From positions 46,980-110,979 of the forward strand of contig CAJNOP010000177.1 in the NCBI GenBank assembly GCA_905250075.1: DNA of 64,000 bases, in the 5' to 3' direction. This DNA is from Rotaria sp. Silwood1. Taxonomy: Eukaryota; Rotifera; Eurotatoria; Philodinida; Philodinidae. The notes below the pieces were generated by a model. That model ran no database searches and had not been told where the DNA came from. It was given only the letters and a program-made list of their open reading frames with translations. This document shows positions 13,103 through 24,366 of this stretch, piece after piece; position 1 is the first letter of the stretch; the number at the start of each line of letters is the position of its first letter. A program made the translations under genes and the position numbers.

Positions 13103-16100
13103 TTTTTTCGTTTGATAAAAATAATAATCTACAACAAAGAAAAATATATATAACTTAAGAATTTAATAAATATATTTTAAATATTTTCCATGCAAAACTG
13201 AAAATCGATGTTTTATTCTAGATGTTGATAAGACAATAATATTAACATATGTTATTAGTTTTTGCAGATTAATTTCGTCATAATAATAACTCATGTGACA
13301 ACTGAAATGCTTTTTTTTTGTTTTTATTGTCTTTGCCGTCACCGTCAGTCAAGTTAAAACTTGTAAGCGGTTCAAAATAGTAAAAATGAGTTTGTTTGGC
13401 CTTTTATGATTTTTCACAAAAGTACTAACTTCTAATTACTTTAATTTGTTATTATACTTGAGAAAAAACAAAATAGGAATGCTTTTGATTCTGAGAAGAA
13501 TTTGTTCTAGGAAAATTTTTTTTTCAGATGAAAAATTGACTTATTTAGACAATTTTTCCAGACCAACAAACAAACGATTCAATTACAACTCTACAACAGA
13601 TACTATTAGAAAATTGCGTATATCAATTAGAGTGTAGATAAAGGTAAAAGTGTGCTTTAAACTCTACTAGTACTTGACTAACTATGTGATGCTATATTCT
13701 TTTTTGTTTCATATATGGAACGACGATTGAAAATTCAATGAATCTGATTGGATGATCGAAGTGACTAATCATAAATTTATTTCGAAATAAAAAAAATATC
13801 AACAAAAAACAAAAATATTAATTTTTTTCTAAATAAATATTCATAATGAGTATTAAAATTTCATTGTAAGAAATCTTGTTCACATTTATTGAGTTCTGAA
13901 CGCTCGCACTCGTTTCCCTAAACGAATCTCTGGAGAGTCCCACACTCACTCTCGGTTTCTGGTGGAATCCCTGTCACGATTTCCTAGGGACTTCGAGGGG
14001 ATTTTATAATGAGATTTCACTTGGGGTGGATATTATGATCAAAACATCGTGTACGATCGTTTGCAGTCATCATAAGTCTCATAATATATTCCTGGAGAGT
14101 CCTTATGAGATCCCCAGAAACTCCCACGTCAACCTCTGCGGACTTCTTGACTCCCTCGTAAATCCGTAGGGAACTCCTGTCGGGATTCTCGACTAGGGTT
14201 TATATCCGAACGTTAATTTATTTATTTCATTAAAAAAAAAACGAAACTTTCGACACAGTTTAAAACCATCTCTGAGATATAGTCTAACGTATTTCTGAAG
14301 ATATTGTCTGTCTGATCGAAAAAAGTTAGATGAGGTTCGTTAGGAGGCGGCTCGATATGATTCCATGGAAAACTTGAGTTTCCCGAAAATGTTGTTTAAA
14401 TCTTTTTTTCTGTGAACACTCGTTTTCTTATTTGAGATGCTTTATCCTTTTTGTATGGATCAACTGTTCACTCTTAAAAAAGGTAGACAGGATTATTTTT
14501 ATTTTATATATGTTGAATGAATTACAGTTTTTTGTAACATGTACAGAAAAGAAAGTTGTAGCTATGAATGTGATTTATTGTTTCTCTTTAAAACAGAAAA
14601 TTTGTTTTTTTTTTTAGAATATTAAAGACATTGACAATTATATTTCATTGAATCAACTGTTAATTATTTTTTGTCGGTAGTGCTTACCGTGAAATTAATA
14701 TAATTGTAAATCTTGTTTGTTTGTTTTTTTTATTTTACCTTTTGTTTTGTACAGAATTCAATCATCCTGTATTCAATATTTTGATGAATCAGTTCGAAAA
14801 GATTATGTTGATCAAATAATATATGTTATATCTTAAAGTTCTTACAGAAATTTGATTTTTAGAATGTTGGAAAAAAAGAAAAGAAATAATCGATTATTAA
14901 ATCATTGCATAATCTTTGTTTCGGTTTTTTTCTTATGAAAAATGTTAATGATACAGAACAATATTATTTACGTGTATTAATGTTTCGATCTATTTATCTT
15001 TTATTTAATTGTTCATTGTATTTTTCTCGATAAAATATCTTGTGATCTCTTGATTAATACGAAGAAAGCATGACACAGTTTGAGCAGTTCGAGAATCGCT
15101 CACGAGGAATTATTCTCAACTATTCAATGTTTTTTTTTTCTGTGAGATTATTGTGATTCAATTGATCATGATGAATAGTGAAAAAATCTATTTTGCTGGT
15201 TTTGGATCTATGAATAGAAGATCGCTGAGAGCCTAAATGATCGAATTTTGAGCTGAAATTTTCTTCATAGATAGATACTATTGTCATTAGAAACATTCAT
15301 ATGTTTGAGTCAGAATGAATGTCTCCTTGCCGACATATTTATATTTAAGAGGAGTACCTTTGCGAAACTGTATTTGAAAGGAAAAATATTTTTCCTAACA
15401 AGCTCATATCTTGATAAGAATAAATCTGTTCTCGCTGAAATTTTGGGATGTTTTTAATGATTTCAAGGTCTATTTACGAAGAAATTTCCAGCTTTTCCGT
15501 CGTCAAATAAAACACATCAATTTAATGAGACATAGTGCCCAGTATTGGAGATGGATAAAGCTGGCTTTTTTGGATATTAAACCATCGATATCGATCCTAC
15601 TCTGTAATTATTCCTTCCTACCAGATACACTCTGAAAAAAGGCTTGGGGTCTTGAATGTGTTTAAGGTACGAGACAAGTTACGAAGGATTTTTCAAGGAC
15701 TAAGGTTTGAAAATTCTTTCAATACGTAAAAGTACTGGCTAAAAGTAATGCATTCTTCGAGAAACTGAGAACTCACCCTCAATCATCTCACACATTCTAG
15801 TGAAATCTCTCATCAATTCATCAAGATGAACTGCCGTCAGACAAACATGATGAAAGTTTCTAATCCCAATTGCTTCTCAGTTCCTCCGAAAGAGAGTGTG
15901 ATAGGTTTTGTGTGTCGGTGTAGAGGTGTGGGCTCTGATTTTCCGTTGAATTATATCCAAATCCATATTGCCATCCACATCATGACTCGTACACTGCCTG
16001 TCACAGACACATAAACCCACATATCATCAGCTTAACTTAGGATAGTGTATTCATTATGTCAATGAAGAGCATATTCCAACAAGTAAAAATCGATCTGAAG

Positions 16101-17200
16101 GTTAATTCAAAACAGATGAGAAGGATATAATCATAATTTTGATAGAATCTGTTTGAATTGTTTATAGATGAAATCTATTCATTTCAACTGAAATCTTGAA
16201 AACATTTTAAGGATCATGAGATCTATACATGGACAAGATTCTAGTTTGAAATTCTCTGATTTGAGTTTTTGCTGAACTAGATATTCCTCTGGAAAGATCT
16301 TACTGCAGAAGTTAAAGTAAAACGCATTTGATTGAAAGAAAAACACTGTGTAAATCCAAAGCATATTTCGTTTTGAGATGACTCGACCAAGGATGCGACT
16401 GATGATAATAGCTGCATATTCAAACTAGATCTGTCATAGAACAAGCATTCATTTTGGTTCAAATAAAGATATAATATTCATACTTTTCGTCTCTATATTG
16501 ACAACAGTTAGTTGTGTATATTTACTGCTAGAATGTATATGATTTTTTGGAGATAAGAAAACGGTAAATAGATGTATCAAGTGTTATCTTCATCGGTAGT
16601 AAAATCATTCTAAGTTGTAAAGCTGAACAACTGTCATTTGATCTTAAAATATCACAATAATTAAAATGATTTTAAATAACGTATGAAAAAAACCAAAATT
16701 TTCATTATTAATGTGAACTTCGAATCATAACATACATTAGTTTCTTACGATTAGTCTTTGTAGTCGATTAATCGCGTCAATTTGTACTCAATGCGTTCGG
16801 TTGCATAATTATAATGTGCATATTTGATTGTCTGAAATTTTAATAACTCTAAAAAAGTCTTCGCAAATCCTTAACATGGTTTTAGATTTTTGAAAAAAAA
16901 ATAATTAAAGGTTATGAAACTAAATGAAATACTGGTAGGTATATAATAAAACTCACTGACATGATCAAGGTTTTTTAACTTTTCGTTACACAGAAGTTTT
17001 TAAACCAATACACAAGAAACAAATGTATTCAATGAGTCAGAGAACTGTGATAAATTGATTTTTGAGAATATTTTATCAATAAAAATGTCTACAATAAATT
17101 GCCAATAAAACGATAAATAGCACATTGCCGTTTGATGAAAAAAAACAAGATAATCATTGATTGATGATACATATACGTATTTGTGTATAATGAATGATCG
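13103..17200. other. Gene-poor stretch between TAF1B and the foldback cluster
   Basis: No gene could be supported in these 4 kb. The first few hundred bases should hold the TAF1B promoter; a GTCACCGTCAGTCAAG patch near 13338 is GC-richer than its surroundings but has no known motif. Open frames at 15411-15635, 15826-16014 and 16179-16462 show no recognisable domain and lack splice context. A weak GT-rich/AC-rich pair around 15900-16030 may be a decayed member of the hairpin family listed elsewhere. Confidence 0.45.
13890..14215. repeat. GC-rich degenerate inverted-repeat element
   Basis: A block of about 320 bp of higher GC with repeated GGAGAGTCC, AGGGACTTCGAGGGG and CTAGGG-type motifs. Its ends are imperfectly inverted: the left reads AACGCTCGCACTCG followed by CCCTAAACGAATC, and the right in reverse complement reads AACGTTCGG followed by CCCTAGTCGAGAATC. 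It has no open frame of note. A decayed non-autonomous DNA transposon is the likeliest reading; family unknown. Confidence 0.4.
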
Positions 17201-17515
17201 CGCTTTGTATCTAATGTTTCCATCACTTCGCCCTATTAGAAAAACAAACTATACCAAAAGATGCAGCGTGAAAAGCTCTACAATTTACAAAGAGAAAATA
17301 AGAAAAAGCGAATTCATCTTGTATCAAAAAAAAAATTATTTTCGCATGGTCGCAATTTGGTCACTCAAAACTTTGGCCATTTTGAAAACGAAAAGTACAA
17401 CTATAAAATAGGCAATCTTGTGTAAATTGTAGAGTTTTTCATGTTGCATCTTTTGGTATATTTTGTTTTTCTAGTAGAGCGAAGTAAGTAATGAAAAAAT
17501 GGGATGCAAAACGCT
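17201..17515. mobile_element. Foldback DNA element 3
   Basis: Inverted arms of about 90 bp (roughly 17201-17290 and 17421-17515) flank a core of about 130 bp. The left arm carries AAAACAAACTATACCAAAAG and AGCTCTACAATTTA; the right arm is its inverse, TAAATTGTAGAG and CTTTTGGTATATTTTG. The outer ends GCGCTTTGTATC and (reverse complement) GCGTTTTGCATC also match. No transposase is encoded. The open frames at 17157-17411 and 17499-17804 overlap the arms or flank and look incidental. Confidence 0.7.
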
Positions 17516-17879
17516 GCCATTCATTATGTACAACCCGTTACATTTTACAGCTTTTTGTATGTCTTTATTTTTCATTTTTTTTTCAAATATATCTAAAACA
17601 GTTTTAGAGTCTAGTCATATAGGGTTTTGTGGAGAATTTCAAGCGCTATCTTTTGATAAAAATATTGAATGTTTTAATCAGAGGAATAATAGAGAAGAAA
17701 TTTTAAAAATACTAAGAGATCGGTTATATATGACCTACCCGTTATTTTCAAAGAAATGTTCTCCATCATTTAAAAATAAATCAATATATTCGACAAATCA
17801 ATGATCCGTATGCAAAAATTCGAGATATGATGTTTAAAATAATTTTACTGATCATATATCTATAATTTTATTTGCCTGA

Positions 17880-18570
17880 AGCGAATGAGCTAATAATATT
17901 AGACTTATATTTAATTGAGCAATAAAATAATTGAAAGCGAGCGATAATTAGATTCAGCAATAATTATATTGAATCAACAATAACTATACTGAATGAGCAA
18001 TAGTTTATTTAAATTTTCAAGATGATCAATAGGACAATTCTAATACAGTGAATAGGAAAATTCTTATGTTAAGAATTTATTTATACAAACCGTATTTTTT
18101 CAATGTTATAAAATAAAATATATAATTTATATAAATGGCTCAATCACAACACGTAATGCAGTATATTTCTGACAGTGACAGTGACAATGATATGAAAGTA
18201 ATCTCTTGATAACAGGGTGAGTGAGGGTGCAAACCCTCACTAGAGGCAAAAGATGTAGATATTGATACAAAAAGAAAAGAAGAAAGACCAGCTGAAGCAA
18301 AAAAAAGCTTTATTAACACAATAATTTTTTCATTTTTCTTTGTTTTTTATTGTCAACTGTAAATAAAAATATCTTACTTTTCCTTTTTCTTGTTTCTAAA
18401 ATATGAAATTACTACTGCTATGTAATGAATTAATTATTGCACATTTAATATTATAAAATTGCTCAAAGCTAGTTTTCTTATTACTCAAAAATTATTGCTA
18501 TATCGCATCTTAATTATTACTCATTCCAATATTTTTATTGTTCAAATAAATACTAGCCATAATATTAGAA
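17880..18570. mobile_element. Internally deleted DNA transposon with AT-rich inverted repeats
   Basis: AT-rich arms with many AGCAATAA/TTATTGCT motifs lie in inverted orientation at about 17885-18015 and 18425-18565, with outer ends CTAATAATATTAG and (reverse complement) CTAATATTATGG. The core holds a short plus-strand reading frame from 18135, MAQSQHVMQYISDSDSDNDM, ending after about 24 codons. It is followed by a GTGAGGG..CCCTCAC mini-hairpin and an in-frame K/E-rich stretch. An acidic Ser-Asp start like this is common in DDE transposases such as piggyBac. The likely reading is a non-autonomous derivative keeping only the transposase N-terminus; the superfamily is not certain. Confidence 0.5.
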
Positions 18571-19868
18571 AATGAGTCGATTGTTAGTGGTTACTAGGAG
18601 CGAAATTCATTTGTTTTCATTATGTACTCAAATATTTGATTGTAGAATTAATTAGACATGAATCTTAGTTCACTCTTCCGTCTTATTCAAAGCACATGGT
18701 TTAACTCTCAGATTAGTTTACAATAAGCATAATGTTTCTCTTTTATAAAAAGACAATCAGAAACATAGTATATACATATAAAACTTGTATTTTCTTCAAC
18801 AATGATATCTATGACTAAAATGAATAACCATGAGCATTTTGACAAACATACTATTTCGAATTTTATTACTTTCCTATCAAATTGGTCACTCAAATTTGAA
18901 ACCCCTATACATATTTCTTTTTGAAAAACGTTAAAAAGAAATTTGTTGCTCAAAAATATACATCGTTTTGAGTAAATTATAATGCACATTAAGGTAGAAA
19001 ATGAATAAGAGAACGCGAAAGAGGATTGATCTAGCGTATACACAGAACCAAACAAATAGCATGACGTATTTCTATCTCGTAGTCTTATCATATGGCGAGA
19101 AAAAAGATATTTTTTTTTGTATACGTAAACACATCGCAAGTTGAAAAAAAACATTAGTCACTTCCTTTCAATAATATATACATCATACAGCCGAACAACG
19201 AGCATATATAAACATAATCAATCGTTCTACTAGTCTCATTTTAAGTGGTAAGTAGAGTTACATGAAGAATAGACAGCAATTGCTTGTTTCCCTTTTACTT
19301 GATCATTCTCACATGAGTAAGAATCGTTTTTTTTTTTTACAATGTGAATCCTGTACATTTCAACTTCTTACGTAAGTCTCTTCTACTGCTATTAATAAGA
19401 ATGTTATTGACTTGAGTAATATCTTCAATATTTTTACTGAAAGATTCATTGTTCGAAATGTTCGAGTCTCTGATTATCGTGCATCGAGACTTGTCTTTCT
19501 TAGTTTTTGCTTGTCAAATACATAGTTTTGAACAAAAATAACTTATGTTATTTTCTTAAATATGTCATCATGATAAAATATTTAAGCGAACATCTGAGAA
19601 TGGTTTCTTCTTCGTATGTGTATCGTAAAATGAACGCTCATCCAAGTCCACAACAAGACATCCCTTGCCACCCTCAAAAATCACTTATGAGTTCAATGGA
19701 ATTCGTTGATGTCGATGATAGTATGAATGACCTAAGCACTCACGTATTTCATATGTTGTGAAAATTTAATACATTTCCATTATTACAAAATCTAAAGCTC
19801 ATTGTTGTCTTATAGAAGTGATTCGTTGACATTTCAATTGCACAACTATCTTGATACTTTTACGATCT
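18571..19868. other. Upstream region of the ART-TPR gene
   Basis: This stretch has no supported gene. A minus-strand open frame at 18708-19154 (148 codons, Phe/Cys/Ser-rich, no domain) is probably chance. A plus-strand frame ending at 19761 (..MNAHPSPQQDIPCHPQKSLMSSMEFVDVDDSMNDLSTH..) is followed by a TTGTCTTATAG acceptor at 19815, so it could be part of a spliced 5' leader. It cannot be joined in frame to the ART-TPR ORF because a TGA lies at 19827 in that frame. No TATA box was singled out. Confidence 0.4.
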
Positions 19869-22800
19869 ATGGCAAAACAATCTATTATCTTGGAAAATTC
19901 ATCAGAACTGATGAACAGAATAAACAATAAAGAAGACATTACTCTGATTTGGTTTGATTCAAAAATGAAATCGAATTATCTTGTAGAACAAACAAAACAA
20001 CGATTACATCAAATCAATGATTATATCGTATTCCATACTGACCTCGAAATTTGCATCAATTTTATGCAATCAATTCAGAATGAAAAAATCTTTTTCATCT
20101 CTTCCATTTCTGATACATTACGAATAGTGCCTCACATTATGACTCTATCTCCAGTTGATAGCATCTTTATATTTAATTGGGAGAAAATTGATCATGAAAA
20201 TTTAGTTTTTGACCATTCAAAACTGATTGGTATTTATGATGAACTTGACTTATTATGTTTATCAATTCAAGAACAAATTGATTATCTTGATCTACACTTG
20301 AAAACATTTAGTTTTTTCGATCAAGATGAGCATTTCACAAAAGATCTATCAAAACAAACTGCTGATCTTCTTTGGTTTCATCTTTATCATGATGTTCTAT
20401 TGGAATTAGTATATAATGCAGAAGCAAAACAAGAAATGATCGATGCATGTCGTTCCTATTATCGTGACAATACTAAAGAATTGGAGTTGATTAAGAAGTT
20501 TGAAAATGAATATCGATCAGAAGAAGCTCTTCGATGGTATTTGGAAAAGACGTTTCTTTATAGAATCATCAATAAAGCTTTGCAAATCAAAGACTTCGAT
20601 CAACTTTACATATTCCGATATTTTATGAAAGATCTAAGAGAATGTCTAATTCGAGAACATCAAAAGATGGTTCAGTCTGGCCAAAAAATATTAATAGTTT
20701 ATCGAGGAATGAAAATGACAAAAGATCAAATCGAGAAATTCAAAGAGAACCAAGGTAAATTAGTTTCAATCCATGGGTTTTTCACAACAAATATTCTTCG
20801 TTCAACTGCATTGAATCAAATGATGAAATCTTCTACACAAACTAATCTCATCTCTGTTCTTCTAAAAATTCAATGTGATCTACAGCATCTGAACAACACT
20901 GTCATTGTTGCTGATCTCTATGAAAAACAACAAGAAATTCTCTTCAATTCAACTGTCACTTATCGATTGGAAAGTGTAAGAATGGATGAAGAAGAGATTT
21001 GCTTTATTGATATGAGTGCGTCGAATGAAGGTCAAATTATTAAAGACAAATATATCAAAGACTCATGTCGTCAGATAGAGAAGGATCTCAGTAGCAAAAT
21101 TCTTTTTGGACGATTGATGTGTGACATGGGTGAATGGAACCAATCACAACATTTTTTTGAACTTTTATTAAATGATTCGAATAACAACAACGAAGACCTC
21201 ACAAAGATTGAACTTAGTCTTGGTGAAGTCCTTCAATGGAAAGGAGAATGGAGTGAAGCACGGAAATATTATGATCGTGCTTATGATAGGATAATTAATG
21301 CTAAACCAATATATATCAAGGATTTAGCTGATATTCTATTCAAAATTGGTGAGATTCTCTATCTGGAAGGAAAGTATGAAGAAGCTCACAATTGTTATAA
21401 ACGAGCAATGGAAATTCAAAAGAAAAATTATTCGTCTTCCAACTTTGATAGATCCTCGCCACCAAATCAGCAACGTAATAGTATACTCAACGATGTTCCC
21501 ACATTATGCTGCTCAGTTTCTTCAAATTTAGAAGAATACTTTCGATCGTCTTCTCAATGGCACTGCACTTCAGAATATCGACAAATTTCGTCCCAGCTTC
21601 CATCAAAGTATACGGCAAACAAAATAGAATCCGTTGGAGAAATATTGGCCGAAAGACATTTGCTAGAAATATGTCAAAACATACAGGGAACTGATTGGTT
21701 GACAACAATTGAGATTAAACCAGGTAGTAATGTTCTTATTGCTTATAGTCTTCAGGGCATTGGCAAGATTCTCTGGCGCAAAGAAAAATATGACGAAGCC
21801 CTAATCTTTCATCAAAAAGCATTGGCAATACTCGAAGAATATTATCAATCTCCTCATATAGACATCGCTATTAGTCTTGACCACATTGGTGAAGTTCTTA
21901 CATATCAAAAAAGCTACGATACAGCTCTAGACTTCTCTCAACGAGCAATATCAATCTATACAAGATATTATCCAAATGGTCATGTTTACATTGCCTCTAC
22001 CATTCTAAACATCGCTTACATTCTCGTTCTCCTGGGAAAACACGATGAAGCTCTAAAGAATTATGAACAAGCAATGGCAATGCTACAAAAATATTATCCA
22101 TCTGGTCATGTCAATATTGCCTTTAGTCTCAATGGAATAGGGCATGTTCGCTATGTACAAGGAAAATATAATGAAGCTCTAACATTTTTTGATCAAGAGC
22201 TGAAAATTCTACAGAAATTTTGTTTCTCTGGCCACACTGATATTATTTGTACTCTAAACAATATCGGCTATGTACAAAAGGAACTAGCAAAGTATGACGA
22301 AGCTCTTGATTTCCATCAACGAGCATTAGCGCTTCAAGAGAAATATTATCCATATGAATATGCAAAGATTGCTTACATATTCAATTCCATTTCTGAGATA
22401 CTAATTCGTCAATCAAAATATGATGAAGCTCTACGCTATAGTCAACGAGCACTAACGATGCAAGAGAGCTATTACCCTTCAGGTCATGGCTCAATAGCCT
22501 CGAGTCTCAACAATATTGGCAACATTCTAAATGCGCAAGGAAAATACAATGAGGCTATTGATTTTCAACAAAGAGCACTCGCAACAATCGAAAAGTACCT
22601 TCCATCTGATCATTCTTCTATTGCTTTTTATATGAACAATATTGGGATCATATCATGTACACAAAAAAAGTATAATGAAGCTCTTGATTATCATCAACGA
22701 GCACTTGAAATACAAGAAAAATATTGTTCATCATGTCAGAATGAAATTGTCAATAGTCTCAACAACATCAGTCGTGTTTTCATGGAACAGAAAAAATACG

Positions 22801-24329
22801 ATGAAGCCTTGAAGTTTTGTCAACGTGCACTCGAAATGCAAGAGAACTATTACCCAAATGGTCATGTGAGCATAGCGACTACTCTCAATAATATCGGTAC
22901 AACCCTTCGTCAACAACAAAGATTCGATGAAGCGGTTGCATATCATCAAAAAGCATTAGAAATTCAAGAGAAATATTGTCCAACAGACAGTATCACCATA
23001 GCTAATACCATCAATCGTATTGGTCATGTTTTGTACGATGAAGGAAAGTATGATGCAGCCATTCACTATTATCAGCAAGCACTTTCAATACAAGAAAACT
23101 TCTATCCTGATGGTCACATCGAAATTTCTCATACTTTCAACTCTATTGGTAACACTTTATATGAACAAAAGAAGTACGATGAAGCTCTTCAAGTTCATCA
23201 AAAAGTCTTGGCTATTCGAGAAAAAAATGATGAATTACCTAATATTAACGTCGCGAATAGTCTGAACTCTATTGGAAATGTCCTATATAGTCAAGAGAAG
23301 TATAATGAAGCCATTGATTTTTATCAACGATCATTAGCTATTCGAGAGAAAATCGATCCACTTGGTTATAATGGCATTGCTAACATTCTGAGAAATATTG
23401 GTAACACTCTATATGAACAAAAGAAGTACGATGAAGCTCTTCAAGTTCATCAAAAAGCTTTGGCTATTCGAGAAAAAAACGACGAATTACCTAATGTTGA
23501 CGTCGCAAATAGTCTGAATTATATTGGAAATGTTCTATATAGTCAAGAAAAATATTCTGAAGCCATTGATTTTTATCAACGATCATTAACTATTCGAGAG
23601 AAAATCCATCCATTTGGTTATAACGGCATTGTTACCGTTCTTACCAATATTGGAAATGCTCTGTATCAACAAAGAAAGTATGATGAAGCTCTTGACTTTC
23701 AACAACAAGCATTGGCAGTTTTAAAAAGTAACTCGCCTAGTAATGAATTTAGAATTGCTAGCAGTCTCAAGGCCATAGGTAAAACTCTGCTTCAACAAAG
23801 AAAATATGATGAATCTCTTGACTTTTATCAAGAAGCATTGATGTTACTTGAAGAACATTACCCCAAGGATCATATTGAAATTTCTAACTGTCTATCCTGG
23901 ATTGTTGCTAACTTCGAAAGAAAATCCAAGTTCGATCTCGCTGTTGAATATTTAAAAAGATGGTTATTAATTGAAGAAACCAGTTCAACTTCAGAATATC
24001 CCTCCGTCACTCAAGTACTTCAATGGTTATCACAGATACAAAGAGAGAGAGACCAACATGATGTCTCTCTTATACATGAACAGAATTGTTTTGTGATGCG
24101 TCTTAAAGTGCTACCACCAGATCATGTGGATATTGGTGATAGTTTATCGACTATAGGTGAGATTTACGAAAAACTTCATAATCCTATGTTGGCATTTACT
24201 TACTATCAGCAAGCATTAGCTATCTACAGAAAATGTTTGACTGTGTGGCATGGTAAAATACGAAGTATGGAATGGAATATTGAACGACTTTCGGAACAAC
24301 TTGAAATAGAACTCGATGAATTAAATTGA
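19869..24329 (+). CDS. ADP-ribosyltransferase-like / kinesin-light-chain-type TPR protein
   Basis: A single uninterrupted exon of 1486 codons. The open frame extends a few codons upstream, but the first ATG is 19869 (MAKQSIILENSSEL). Residues 1 to about 130 form the N-terminal domain seen in bdelloid relatives (LIWFD.., FIFNW). Residues about 170-385 resemble a mono-ADP-ribosyltransferase fold: Arg279 in VYRGMKM, then SIHGFFTTN (300-308) where relatives have a YLSTS-type motif, then QQE (354-356) where an EQE is usual. From about residue 425 come some 22 TPR units of about 42 residues, pattern KYDEALxFHQRALAIQEKYYP..IAxSLNNIG, as in kinesin light chain. Residues about 522-616 are a non-TPR insert. 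Units 14-15 and 16-17 are a near-identical 252-bp tandem duplication. It is probably an intracellular scaffold with a modified or weakened transferase domain; the substrate is unknown. Such genes are very numerous in bdelloids. Confidence 0.88.
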   Translation: MAKQSIILENSSELMNRINNKEDITLIWFDSKMKSNYLVEQTKQRLHQINDYIVFHTDLEICINFMQSIQNEKIFFISSISDTLRIVPHIMTLSPVDSIFIFNWEKIDHENLVFDHSKLIGIYDELDLLCLSIQEQIDYLDLHLKTFSFFDQDEHFTKDLSKQTADLLWFHLYHDVLLELVYNAEAKQEMIDACRSYYRDNTKELELIKKFENEYRSEEALRWYLEKTFLYRIINKALQIKDFDQLYIFRYFMKDLRECLIREHQKMVQSGQKILIVYRGMKMTKDQIEKFKENQGKLVSIHGFFTTNILRSTALNQMMKSSTQTNLISVLLKIQCDLQHLNNTVIVADLYEKQQEILFNSTVTYRLESVRMDEEEICFIDMSASNEGQIIKDKYIKDSCRQIEKDLSSKILFGRLMCDMGEWNQSQHFFELLLNDSNNNNEDLTKIELSLGEVLQWKGEWSEARKYYDRAYDRIINAKPIYIKDLADILFKIGEILYLEGKYEEAHNCYKRAMEIQKKNYSSSNFDRSSPPNQQRNSILNDVPTLCCSVSSNLEEYFRSSSQWHCTSEYRQISSQLPSKYTANKIESVGEILAERHLLEICQNIQGTDWLTTIEIKPGSNVLIAYSLQGIGKILWRKEKYDEALIFHQKALAILEEYYQSPHIDIAISLDHIGEVLTYQKSYDTALDFSQRAISIYTRYYPNGHVYIASTILNIAYILVLLGKHDEALKNYEQAMAMLQKYYPSGHVNIAFSLNGIGHVRYVQGKYNEALTFFDQELKILQKFCFSGHTDIICTLNNIGYVQKELAKYDEALDFHQRALALQEKYYPYEYAKIAYIFNSISEILIRQSKYDEALRYSQRALTMQESYYPSGHGSIASSLNNIGNILNAQGKYNEAIDFQQRALATIEKYLPSDHSSIAFYMNNIGIISCTQKKYNEALDYHQRALEIQEKYCSSCQNEIVNSLNNISRVFMEQKKYDEALKFCQRALEMQENYYPNGHVSIATTLNNIGTTLRQQQRFDEAVAYHQKALEIQEKYCPTDSITIANTINRIGHVLYDEGKYDAAIHYYQQALSIQENFYPDGHIEISHTFNSIGNTLYEQKKYDEALQVHQKVLAIREKNDELPNINVANSLNSIGNVLYSQEKYNEAIDFYQRSLAIREKIDPLGYNGIANILRNIGNTLYEQKKYDEALQVHQKALAIREKNDELPNVDVANSLNYIGNVLYSQEKYSEAIDFYQRSLTIREKIHPFGYNGIVTVLTNIGNALYQQRKYDEALDFQQQALAVLKSNSPSNEFRIASSLKAIGKTLLQQRKYDESLDFYQEALMLLEEHYPKDHIEISNCLSWIVANFERKSKFDLAVEYLKRWLLIEETSSTSEYPSVTQVLQWLSQIQRERDQHDVSLIHEQNCFVMRLKVLPPDHVDIGDSLSTIGEIYEKLHNPMLAFTYYQQALAIYRKCLTVWHGKIRSMEWNIERLSEQLEIELDELN
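23151..23654 (+). repeat. 252-bp tandem duplication inside the TPR array
   Basis: Two adjacent 252-bp copies (23151-23402 and 23403-23654) each encode two TPR units (..YEQKKYDEALQVHQKVLAIREKNDELPN.. and ..YSQEKYNEAIDFYQRSLAIREKI..). They differ at only a small fraction of positions, while other TPR units in the protein are much more diverged. This is direct evidence for recent array growth by unequal exchange or slippage in steps of two units. Confidence 0.9.
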
Positions 24330-24360
24330 ATTTTTAATTGTAGCTTGTTTTCTAACGAAA

Positions 24361-24366
24361 AATAAA
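24361..24366 (+). promoter_or_regulatory. Polyadenylation signal AATAAA of the ART-TPR gene
   Basis: A canonical AATAAA lies 32 bases after the stop codon of the ART-TPR gene, a normal distance for a compact 3' UTR. Confidence 0.6.

Noticed and set aside
16179-16462. Overlapping minus-strand frames around 16179-16462
   Set aside because: I considered a decayed gene, but no family motif or consistent splice structure could be found.
17499-17804. 101-codon frame starting MGCKTLPFIMYNPLHFTAFCMSL with a signal-peptide-like start
   Set aside because: It begins inside the inverted arm of foldback element 3 and has no recognisable domain; too weak to call a gene.
18708-19154. 148-codon minus-strand open frame upstream of the ART-TPR gene
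   Set aside because: Composition is low-complexity Phe/Ser/Cys/Ile typical of AT-rich DNA read at random; no domain and no splice or start context.
21346-23265. Alternative-frame ORFs inside the ART-TPR gene
   Set aside because: They are shadows of the 1486-codon coding frame; only the segment at 21487-21708 is discussed as part of the insert.
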